Below, in pieces: positions 43,700-54,627 of a stretch of DNA of 64,000 nt. The stretch's first letter is position 1. Each line of letters starts with the position of its first letter. The notes under the pieces are model-generated. The model was not told where the DNA came from. It searched no databases and saw nothing but the letters and a program-made list of their open reading frames with translations. Source of the stretch: Eunapius fragilis (lineage: Eukaryota; Porifera; Demospongiae; Spongillida; Spongillidae); the NCBI GenBank assembly GCA_963681505.1, contig OY811983.1, forward strand, positions 209,501 through 273,500. The letters run 5' to 3'. The position numbers were made by a program, and so were the translations under genes.

Positions 43700-44182
43700 A
43701 AGCAATTGGTCACGGCACGCCGAATGGCCCCAAATTGTTACAGATTGATCCTGTGAAAGTGCAGGAATCCGGCGCAGCGTGCCGAATTGTGCTGAATTTT
43801 TGCAGATTGGACCAAAGACAGTGCAGCAATCGGTCGCAGCGCGCCGAATTGTGCCGAAAAACATATTGCAGATTGATCCTGCGAAAGTGCAGCAATCCGT
43901 CTCAGCGCGCCGAATTGCACCGAAATGTTGCAGATTGATCCCGCCATAGTGAAACAATCGGTCTCAGTGCGCCGATTTTCCACGAATTGTTGCAGATTGA
44001 TCCTGCGACAGTGCAGCATTCCGTTGTAGTGCGCCAAATTGTTACAGATTGGTTCCGCGAAAGTGCTGCAATCCGTCGCAGCGCGCCGAATTGTGCCAAA
44101 TTGTTACAGATTGATCCCGCAAAAATGCACCAATCCGTCGCAGCGCGCCGAATTGCGCTGGATTGTTACAGATTGATCCCGC
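43700..44182 (+). repeat. 62-mer satellite block 19
   Basis: This is a full 483-bp partner of block 11. It retains the GGTTCCGCGAAAGTGCTGC monomer that block 11 has lost. Confidence 0.95.
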
Positions 44183-45529
44183 AATCCCACTTCAATTACC
44201 ACTACCAATCCCACTACCAATCCCACTCCCCATCCCACTCCCCATCCCACTACCACTACCACTACCACTACCAATCCCACTACCAATCCCACCACCAATC
44301 CCACTACCAATCCCACTACCAATCCCACTACCAATCCCACTACCACTACCACTACCACTACCAATCCCACTACCAATCCCACTACCACTACCACTTCCAA
44401 TCCCACTTCCACTACCACTACCAATTCCTCTACCAATCCCACTACCACTAAAATTTCCACTACCAATCCCACTACCAATCCCACAACCAATCCCACTACC
44501 ACTACCACTACCACTACCAATCCCACTACCACTACCACTACCAATCCCACTACCAATCCCACTACCAATCCCACTACCAATCCCACTACCAATCCCACTA
44601 CCACTAACACTACCAATCCCACTACAAATCCCACTACCAATCCCACCACCAATCCCACTACCAATCCCACTACCAATCCCACTACCAATCCCACTTCCAC
44701 TACCAAGCCCACTACAAATCCCACTACCAATCCCACTACCACTACCACTACCACTACCTATCCCACTTCCAATCCCACTACCACTACCACTTACAATCCC
44801 ACGACCACTACCACTACCAATTCCCCTACCAATCCCACTACCACTAAAATTTCCACTACCAATCCCACTACCAATCCCACTACCAATCCCACTACCACTA
44901 CCACTACCAATCCCACTACCAATCCCACTACCAATCCCTCTACCAATCCCACTACCAATCCCACTACCAATCCGACTACCACTACCAATCCCACTACCAA
45001 TCCCACTACCAATCCCACTACCACTACCACTACCACTACCAATCCCACTACCAATCCCACTACCAATCCCACTACCACTACCACTACCAATCCCACTACC
45101 AATCCCACTACCAATCCCACTACCAATCCCACTACCACTACCAATCCCACTACCAATCCCACTACCAATACCACTACCACTACCACTACCACTACCAATC
45201 CCACTACCAATTCCACTACCACTACCACTACCAATCCCACTACCACTACCACTACCAATTCCCCTAACAATCCCACTACCCCTACCACTACCACTACCAA
45301 TCCCACTACCAATCCCACTACCAATCCCACTACCAATCCCACTCCCAATCCCACTACCAATCCCACTACCAATCCCACTACCAATCCCACTACCAATCCC
45401 ACTACCACTACCAATCCCACTACCAATCCCACTACCACTACCAATCCCACTACCAATCCCACTACCATTACCTCTACTACTACCAATCCCACTACCAATC
45501 CCACTACCACTACCAATCCCACTACCACT
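44183..45529 (+). repeat. 12-bp/6-bp minisatellite, array A19
   Basis: This 1,347-bp array is the partner of A11. A segment present twice in A11 around AATTCCCCTAACAATCCC (near 28,305 and 28,540) is present once here (near 45,260), which explains most of the 150-bp difference. Confidence 0.94.
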
Positions 45530-46012
45530 AAGCAATTGGTCACGGCACGCCGAATTGCCCCAATTTGTTACAGATTGATCCTGTGAAAGTGCAGGAATCC
45601 GTCGCAGCGTGCCGAATTGTGCTGAATTTTTGCAGATTGGACCAAAGACAGAGCAGCAATCGGTCGCAGCGCGCCGAATTGTGCCGAATAACATATTGCA
45701 GATTGATCCTGCGAAAGTGCAGCAATCCGTCTCAGCGCGCCGAATTGCGCCGAATTGTTGCAGATTGAACCCGCCATAGTGAAGCAATCGTTCTCAGCGC
45801 GCCGATTTGCCACGAATTGTTGCAGATTGATCCGGCAATAGTGCAGCATTCCGTTGTAGTGCGCCGAATTGTTACAGATTGGTTCCGAGAAAGTGCTGCA
45901 ATCCGTCGCAGCGCGCCGAATTGTGTCAAGTTGTTACAGATTGATCCCGCAAAAATGCACCAATCCGTCGCAGCGCGCCGAATTGCGCTGGATTGTTACA
46001 GATTGATCCCGC
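45530..46012 (+). repeat. 62-mer satellite block 20
   Basis: This is a full 483-bp partner of block 12, sharing GCAATCGTTCTC and TGTGTCAAGTTG. It has private changes such as GACAGAGCAGC and TTGAACCCGCC. Confidence 0.95.
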
Positions 46013-47671
46013 AATCCCACTACCAATCCCACTACCACTACCACTACCAATCCCACTACCAATCCCACTACCACTACCACTACCTCTACCAATCCCACTA
46101 CCAATCCCACTACCAATCCCACTACCAATCCCACTCCCCATCCCACTACCACTACCACTACCAATCCCACTACCAATCCCACCACCAATCCCACTACCAA
46201 TCCCACTACCAATCCCACTACCAATCCCACTACCACTACCACTACCACTACCAATCCCACTACCAATCCCACTACCACTACCACTTAGAATCCCACTTCC
46301 ACTACCACCACCAATTCCTCTACCAATCCCACTACCACTAAAATTTCCACTACCAATCCCACTACCAATCCCACTACCAATCCCACTACCACTACCACTA
46401 CCAATCCCACTACCAATCCCACTACCAATCCCACTACCAATCCCACTACCACTACCAATCCCACTACCACTACCAATCCCACTACCAATCCCACTACCAT
46501 TACCACTACCACTACCAATCCCACTGCCAATCCCACAACCACTACCACTACCAATCCCACTACCACTACCACTACCACTACCAATTCCCCTACCAATCGC
46601 ACTACCACTACAATTTCCACTACCAATGCCACTACCAATCCCACTACCAATCCCACTACCAATCCCACTACCAATCCCACTACCAATCCCACTACCACTA
46701 CCAATCCCACTACCAATCCCACTACCACTACCACTACCACTACCAATCCCACTACCAATCCCACTACCAATCCCACCACCACTACCACTACCAATCCCAC
46801 TACCAATCCCACTACCAATCCCACCACCAATCCCACTACCAATCCCACTACCAATCCCACTACCAATCCCACTACCACTACCAATCCCACTACCAATCCC
46901 ACTACCAATCCCACTACCACTACCACTACCACTACCAATCCCACTACCAATCCCACTACCAATACCACTTACAATCCCACTACCACTACCACTACCAATT
47001 CCCCTACCAATCCCACTACCACTAAAATTTCCACTACCAATCCCACTACCAATCCCACTACCAATCCCACAACCACTACCACTACCAATCCCACTACCAA
47101 TCCCACTACCAATCCCACTACCAATCCCACTACCAATCCCACTACCACTACCAATCCCACTACCAATCCCACTACCAATCCCACTACCATTACCACTACC
47201 ACTACCAATCCCACTACCAATCCCACTACCTATCCCACTACCACTACCACTACCAATCCCACTACTAATCCCACTACCAATCCCACTACCAATCCCACTA
47301 CCAATCCCACTACCACTACCAATCCCACTACCAATCCCACTACCAATACCACTACCATTACCACTACCACTACCAATCCCACTACCAATCCCACTACCAC
47401 TACCACTACCAATCCCACTACCACTACCACTACCAATTCCCCTAACAATCCCACTACCACTACCACTACCACTACCAATCCCACTACCAATCCCACTACC
47501 AATCCCACTACCAATGCCACTACCAATCCCGCTACCAATCCCACTACCAATCCCACTACCACTACCAATCCCACTACCAATCCCACTACCAATCCCACTA
47601 CCACTACCACTACTACTACCAATACCACTACCAATCCCAATGCCACTACCACTACCAATCCCACTACGACT
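46013..47671 (+). repeat. 12-bp/6-bp minisatellite, array A20
   Basis: This 1,659-bp array is the partner of A12 and ends with the same CACTACGACTAAAC edge. It contains CTTAGAATCCC near 46,284, where A12 has CTTACAATCCC; this is one of the few G bases in the array. Confidence 0.95.
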
Positions 47672-47916
47672 AAACAATTGGTCACGGCACGCCGAATTGC
47701 CTTAAATTGTTACAGATTGATCCTGTGAAAGTGCAGGAATCCGTCGCAGCGTGCCGAATTGTGCTGAATTTTTGCAGATTGGACCAAAGACAGTGCAGCA
47801 ATCGGTCGCAGCGCGCCGAATTGTGCCGAATAACATATTGCAGTTTAATCCTGCGAAAGTGCAGCAATCCGTCTCAGCGCGCCGAATTGCGCTGGATTGT
47901 TACAGATTGATCCCGC
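47672..47916 (+). repeat. 62-mer satellite block 21 (shortened)
   Basis: This 245-bp block opens AAACAATTGG and is the partner of block 13, keeping about two more monomers. Confidence 0.94.
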
Positions 47917-48960
47917 AATCCCACTTCAATTACCACTACCAATCCCACTACCAATCCCACTACCAATCCCACTACCACTACCACTACCACTACCAATCCC
48001 ACTACCACTACCACTACCAATCCCACTACCAATCCCACTACCAATCCTACTACCAATCCCACTACCAATACCACTACCAATCCCACTACCAATCCCACTA
48101 CCAATCCCACTACCACTACCAATCCCACTACCAATCCCACTACCAATCCCACCACCAATCCCACTACCAATCCCACTACCAATCCCACTACCAATCCCAC
48201 TACCACTACCAATCCAACTACCATTCCCACTACCAATCCCACTACCACTACCAATGCCACTACCAATCCCACTACCAATCCCACTACCAATCCCACTACC
48301 ACTACCACTACCACTACCAATCCCACTACCAATCCCACTACCAATCCCACTACCAATCCCACTACCAATCCCACTACCAATCCCACTACCACTACCAATC
48401 CCACTACCAATCCCACTACCAATCCCACTACCACTACCACTTCTACTACCAATCCCACTACCAATCCCACTACCACTACCACTACCAATCCCACTACCAA
48501 CTCCAGTACCACTACCAATCCCACTACCAATCCCACTACCAATCCCACTACCACTACCAATCCCACTACCAATCCCACTACCACTACCACTACCAATCCC
48601 ACTACCACTACCACTACCAATTCCCCTACCAATCCCACTACCACTACAATTTCCACTACCAATGCCACTACCAATCCCACTACCAATCCCACTACCAATC
48701 CCACTACCACTACCACTACCACTACCAATCCCACTACCAATCCCACTACCTATCCCACTACCAATCCCACTACCAATCCCACTACCAATCCCACTACCAC
48801 TACCAATCCCACTACCAATCCCACTACCAATCCCACTACCACTACCACTTCTACTACCAATCCCACTACCAATCCCACTACCACTACCACTACCAATCCC
48901 ACTACCAATCCCACTACCACTACCACTACCAATCCCACTACCAATCCCACTACCAACTAC
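47917..48960 (+). repeat. 12-bp/6-bp minisatellite, array A21 (terminal)
   Basis: This 1,044-bp array is the last of the main satellite domain and matches the first part of A13. It includes an otherwise rare CCAACTCCAGTACC near 48,500. It stops abruptly at CCAACTACGATTTGCC, mid-monomer of the following 62-mer block, rather than at the usual AAGCAATTGG edge. Confidence 0.94.
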
Positions 48961-49639
48961 GATTTGCCACGAATTGTTGCAGATTGATTCGGCGATAGTG
49001 CAGCAATCCGTTGTAGCGCGCCGAGTTGTTACAGATTGGTACCGCGAAAGTGCACCAATCCGTCGCAGCGCGCCGAATTGCGCTGAATTGTTACAGATTG
49101 AACCCGTGAAAGTGCAGCAATCGGTCGCAGCGCGCCGAATAGTGCCGAATTGTTGCAGATTGATCCCGCGAAAATGCAACAATCCGTCGCAGCGCGCCGA
49201 AATGCACCGAATTGTTACAGATTGATCCCGTGAAAGTGCAGCAATCAGGTTGATCCCGTGAATGTGCAACAATCGGTCGCAGCACGCCGAATGGCGCCGA
49301 ATTGTTACAGATTGCATGGGCCAGCCGTCGGGCACCAATCCGTCCATGCGCGCCTAATTACGCCGAATTGTTGCAGATTGACCCCGCCATCAATATATAA
49401 CAATTCGGCGCGCTGCAAAGGATTGCTGCACTACCGCCGGATCAATCTGCAACAATTCGGCGCAATTCGGCGCGCTGCGACCGATTGCTGCACTTTCACG
49501 GGTTCAATCTGTAACATTTCAGCGCAATTTGGCGCACTGCGACGGATTGGTGCACTTTAGTGGGATCAATCTACAACAATTCGGCACAATTCGGCACGCT
49601 GCGACGGATTGCAGCACATTTGCGGAACCAATCTGTAAC
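48961..49639. repeat. 62-mer satellite block with internal inversion
   Basis: Direct-orientation monomers run from 48,961 to about 49,395, after which the monomers continue in reverse complement (CAATTCGGCGCGCTGC, then GGATCAATCTGCAAC) to 49,639. The flip lies in an AT-rich stretch, CATCAATATATAACAATTC. A partial non-repeat word (CATGGGCCAGCCGTCGGGC) occurs near 49,314. The block passes directly into the palindromic satellite. Confidence 0.92.
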
Positions 49640-52600
49640 TATGCATGACTCCTGCAGGAGTCATTCATAGTGATATCCTTAACTCCTGCAAGAGTCATGC
49701 ATGGAGATACTTGACTCTTGCAGGAGTCATACATATTGCAATATTTGACTCCTGCAGGAGTCATACATTGAGATACTTGACTCCTGCAAGAGTCATGCAA
49801 ACATATAGTTGACTCCTGCCGGAGTAATACATACTGACATACTTGACTTCTGCAGGAGTCATAAATATTGAAATACTTGACTCCTGCAGGAGTCATACAT
49901 TGAAATACTTGACTCCTGCAGGAGTCATAATTGAAATACTTGACTCCTGCAGGAGTCATACATTGAAATAATTCTTCAGTGACATACTTGACTCCTGCAG
50001 GAGTCATACATTGAAATAATTCTTAAGTGACATACTTGACTCCTGCAGGAGTCATACATACTGAGATACTTGACTGCTGCAGGAGTCATCCATGGAGATA
50101 CTTGACTCCTGCAGGAGACATACATTGAGATACTTGACTCCTACAGGAGTCTTGCATACTGACATACATGACTCCTGCAGGAGTCATGCAAATATATATT
50201 TGACTCCTGCAGGAGTCATACAAACTGACATACTTGACTCCTGCCGGCAGGATTTATGCATGGAGATACATGTCTCCTGGAGGAGTCATACATATTGACA
50301 TACTTTACTCCTATACAGGAGTCATTCATTGAAATACTTGACTCCTGCAGGAGTCATTCATTGTGAAATATTTGACTCCTGCAGCTGTCATCCAATCTGT
50401 CATACTTGACTCCTGCAGGAGTCATGCAAATCTATAGTTGATTCCTGCAGGAGTCATACATATTGACATACTTGACTCCTGCAGGACTCATACATTCTGA
50501 CATACATAACTCCTGCAGGAGTCATACATGGAGATTACTCACTCCTGCAGGAGTCATACAAATTGACTTATGACTCCTGCAGGAGTCATTGATACTGACA
50601 TATTTGACTCCTGCAGGAGTCAGGCATGGAGATATATGACTCTTGCAGTAGTCATACATTTTGACATACTTGACTCCTGCAGGAGTCATACATTGAAATA
50701 CTTGAGTCCTGCGGGAGTCATACATTGAGATACTTGACTCCTGCAGGAGTCAATGATACTGACATACTTGACTCCTGCAGGTGTCATGTATGGAGATCCT
50801 TGACTCCTGCAAGAGTCTTACATATTGATATTCTTGACTCCTGCAGGAGTCATTCATTGAAATACTTCACTCCTGCACGAGTCATATATTGAAATACGTG
50901 ACTCCTGCAGGAGTCATTCATAGTGACATATTTGACTCCTGCAGGAGTCATTCATGGAGATTGCTCACTCCTGCCGGAGTCATACATATTGACATATGAC
51001 TCCTGCAGTAGTCATTGATACTGACATACTTGACTCCTTCAGGTGTCATACATGGAGATACTTGACTCCTGCAGGAGTCATACATATACAAATACTTGAC
51101 TCCTGCAGGAGTCATACATTGAAATACTTGACTCCTGCAGGAGTCAGACATATTGACATACATGATTCCTGCAGGAGTCATAATTGAAAAAATTGACTCC
51201 TGCAGGAGTCATATACATTGAGTGACATACTTGACTCCTGCAGGAGTCATACATACTGACATACTTGACTCCTGCAGGAGTCATAAATATTGAAATACTT
51301 GACTCCTGCAGGAGTCATACATTGAAGTACTTGACTCCTGCTGGAGTCAGACATATTGACATACTTGACTCCTGCAGGAGACATAATTGAAATACTTGAC
51401 TCCTGCAGGAGTCATACATTGAAATTCTTGAGTGACATACTTGACTCCTGCAGGAGTCATACATTGAGATACTTGACTCCTGCAGGAGTCTTGCATACTG
51501 ACATACTTGACTCCTGCAGGAGTCATGCAAATATATGTATGACTCCTGCAGGAGTCATACATACTGACATACTTGACTCCTGCAGGAGTCATACATACTG
51601 ACATACTTGACTCCTGCAGGAGTCATGCATGTAGATACTTGACTCCTGCAGGAGTTATACATTGAGATACTTGACTCCTGCAAGAGTCTTGCATACTGAC
51701 ATACTTGACTCCTGCAGGAGTCATGCAAATATATAGTTGACTCATGCAGGAGTCTTACATACTGGCATAATTGAAATACTTCACTCCTGCACGAGTCATG
51801 TATTGAAATACGTGACTCCTGCAGGAGTCATTCATAGTGACATATTTGACTCCTGCAGGAGTCATTCATGGAGATTGCTCACTCCTGCCGGAGTCATACA
51901 TATTGACATATGACTCCTGTAGTAGTCATTGATACTGACATACTTGACTCCTTCAGGTGTGATACTTGACTCCTGCAGGAGTCATACATATTGAAATACT
52001 TGACTCCTGCAGGAGTTATACATTGAAATACTTGAGTGACATACTTGACTCCTGCAGGAGTCATGCATACTGACATACTTGACTCATGCAGGAGTCATGC
52101 AAAAGTACAGTTGACTCCTGCAGGAGTTCTACATATTGACATACTTGACTCCGTCAGGAGTCATGCATAGTGACATACTTGACTCCTGCAGGAGTCATAC
52201 ATTGAGATACTTGACTCCTGCAGGAGTCATGCATACTGACATATCTGACTCCTGCAGGAGTCATGCAAATATATAGTTGACTCCTGCAGGAGTCATACAT
52301 ATTGACATACTTGACTCCTGCAGGACTCATACTTTCTGACATACTTGACTCCTGCAGGAGTCATACATGGAGATTGCTCACTCCTGCAGGAGTCATACAA
52401 ATTGACATATGACTCCTGCAGGAGGCATTCTTACTGAGATACTTGACTCCTGCAGGAGTCATGATTGGAGATACTTGACTCCTGCAGGAGTCATACATAT
52501 TGACATATTTGACTCCCGCAGGAGTCATACATTGAAATACTTGACTCCTGCGGGAGTCATACATCGAAATACTTGACTCCTGCAGGAGTCATTGATACTC

Positions 52601-53775
52601 TCATTCTTTACTCCTGCAGGTGTCATGCATGGAGATACTTGACTCCTGCAAGAGTCATACATATTGACATTCTTGACTCCTGCAGGAGTCATTCATTGAA
52701 ATACTTCACTCCTGCAGGAGTCATACATATTGAAATATGACTCCTGTAGGAGTCAATGATACTGAAATACTTGAATCCTTCAGGTGTCATGCATGGAGAT
52801 ACTTGACTCCTGCAGGAGTCATACATATCGAAATACTTGACTCCTGCAGGTTTCATACATTGAAATACTTGACTCCTGCAGGAGTCAGACATATTGACAT
52901 ACTTGACTCCTGCAGGAGTCATACATTGATATAATTGACTCCTGCAGGAGTCAGACATATTGACATACTTGACTCCTGCAGGAGTCATAATTGAAATAAT
53001 TGACTCCTGCAGGAGTCATTCATTGAAATACTTCACTCCTGCACGAGTCATATATTGAAATACGTGACTCCTGCAGGAGTCATTCATAGTGACATATTTG
53101 ACTCCTGCAGGAGTCATTCATGGAGATTGCTCACTCCTGCCGGAGTCATACATATTGACATATGACTCCTGCAGTAGTCATTGATACTGACATACTTGAC
53201 TCCTTCAGGTGTCATACATGGAGATACTTGACTCCTGCAGGAGTCATACATATAGAAATACTTGACTCCTGCAGGAGTCATACATTGAAATACCTGACTC
53301 CTGCAGGAGTCAGACATATTGATATACTTGATTCCTGCAGGAGTCATAATTGAAATAATTGACTCCTGCAGGAGTCATATACATTGAAATACTTGAGTGA
53401 CATACTTGACTCCTGCAGGAGTCATACATACTGACATACTTGACTCCTGCAGGAGTCATGCTTGGAGATACTTGACTCCTGCAGGAGTCATACATTGAGA
53501 TACTTGACTCCTGCAGGAGTCTTGCATACTGACATACTTGACTCCTGCAGGAGTCATGCAAATATATAGTTGACTCATGCAGGAGTCATATATACTGGCA
53601 TACTTGAAATACTTCACTCCTGCACGAGTCATATATTGAAATACGTGACTCCTGCAGGAGTCATTCATAGTGACATATTTGACTCCTGCAGGAGTCATAC
53701 ATGGAGATTGCTCACTCCTGCCGGAGTTATACATATTGACATATGACTCCTGTAGTAGTCCTTGATACTGACACA
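49640..53775. repeat. 31-33 bp palindromic (PstI) satellite, left part
   Basis: The unit centres on TGACTCCTGCAGGAGTCA, an 18-bp perfect palindrome containing CTGCAG. It is joined by AT-rich spacers such as TACATTGAAATACT, TACATATTGACATACT or TGCATACTGACATACT. Spacing between centres is 31-33 bp. Spacers vary in a limited set, and longer segments of several units are repeated, so there is higher-order structure. Short Met-Thr-Pro-Ala-Gly-Val frames come from the palindrome and are not genes. Confidence 0.97.
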
Positions 53776-54059
53776 CAAGTAAATAAAAACATTCTCTACG
53801 AGAAAGATGGTGGGATATAGGATTTGATTATGACATTGGTGGTGCATAAAGCAAGGAAACAAGGTCTTATCAGAAGGGAAAATGTCATAGTCCTATATTT
53901 AGCACATTTCTAGGACATGTGTTGTTTGTGTGCTGAATATAGGACTATGACATTTCCCCTTCTGATAAGACCTTGTTACCTTGCTTTTTACACCACCAAT
54001 GTCACAATCAAATCCTATATCCCACCAACTTTCTCGTAGAGAATGTTTTTATTTACTTG
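53776..54059. mobile_element. 284-bp foldback element
   Basis: Two arms of 131 bp, 53,776-53,906 and 53,929-54,059, are reverse complements with only a handful of mismatches. The outermost 31 bp (starting CAAGTAAATAAAAACATTCT) are perfect. The 22-base loop contains CTAGGACATGTG. It has no coding capacity, as in a non-autonomous foldback or MITE-type DNA element. No clear target-site duplication is visible at these ends, so it may be part of the larger insert to 54,627. Confidence 0.8.
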
Positions 54060-54093
54060 CTTTCTTTATTTTTTTTCATACCCATTTTATTAT

Positions 54094-54244
54094 ACAAGAC
54101 ATTAGTCTCGTACCCAGACCGTCTATGACGTAAGCGATTATCGCTGTAAACAGTATAATCACTACGTCCATACGTATGGACGTAGTGTTTACAGCGATAA
54201 TCGCTTATGTCATAGACGGTCTGGGTACGAGACTAACAAGACAT
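54094..54244. mobile_element. 133-bp MITE-like palindrome with 9-bp target-site duplication
   Basis: The element at 54,103-54,235 starts TAGTCTCGTACCCAGACCG and ends with its reverse complement. The arms match along their length except for one G/A difference and a 9-base insertion (AGTATAATC) in the left arm. It is flanked on both sides by ACAAGACAT (54,094-54,102 and 54,236-54,244), a perfect 9-bp direct repeat. Nine-bp duplications are typical of Mutator-like elements, though that assignment is inference. It has no coding capacity. Confidence 0.88.
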
Positions 54245-54627
54245 AGGAGGCTGATAGTCGATTGTTTATCAATGTATTATATTATATAAAAGCGAGTCCT
54301 CCAGCCGATTCTGAAGCTATTGGTGTAATTTTCATCGCTTAGAAATGTTCCTGTCCTGAGTTATGCGTGGGCAAGAAGGAGAAGACGACCCGCCCCTTGT
54401 TCCGAGACTGGGTACGAGGACGGGCAGTACACTCTTGTTCTCAACAACCACGCGGTTCAGCGACATAAAACAAAAACGAAACTACTCATTTTTGACTTCT
54501 AGATCGATTGCTAAAAGAAGCTACACGACCCGATCGTCGGGAGTGTTGTTACAGACGGGTCGCGTTTTTTTAATGACATTCATAGTCGGGGTCAAATCCT
54601 ATATGGAAGTTTCTAACGAAACTCCCG
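54245..54627 (+). other. inserted non-satellite segment with TATA box and small open frame
   Basis: This is unique sequence between the MITE and the point where the palindromic satellite resumes (ATACTTGACTCCTTCAGG). A TATA-like box is followed by a 4-codon upstream frame (ATGTTCCTGTCCTGA, 54,343). A 90-codon frame then opens at 54,363 and runs past the junction into the satellite. The frame product is basic and Ser/Thr-rich with no family I recognise. The segment also contains GAGACTGGGTACGAGGACGG, resembling the MITE terminus in inverse. It could be an LTR-like or MITE-derived promoter region. Coding status is doubtful. Confidence 0.35.
54283..54292 (+). promoter_or_regulatory. TATA-box-like sequence
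   Basis: TATATAAAAG lies within the insert, about 80 bases before the 90-codon frame, with GC-richer sequence downstream as in a core promoter. The start site would be expected near 54,315. There is no direct evidence of transcription. Confidence 0.3.

Noticed and set aside
1-48960. Telomeric repeat tract
   Set aside because: The G-rich strand word is GGTAGTGGGATT, not TTAGGG or another known animal telomere repeat. It is interrupted by complex 62-mer blocks and flanked by genes' relics on one side.
50996-53353. Families of 60-106-codon frames (MTPAGV..., DSCRS...) as small peptides
   Set aside because: They are direct translations of the palindromic unit (ATGACTCCTGCAGGAGTC) on either strand, with frame shifts at every 31-33 bp change.
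54245-54627. Solo LTR
   Set aside because: A TATA box is present, but I see no TG...CA ends, no matching second repeat and no target-site duplication around this segment alone.
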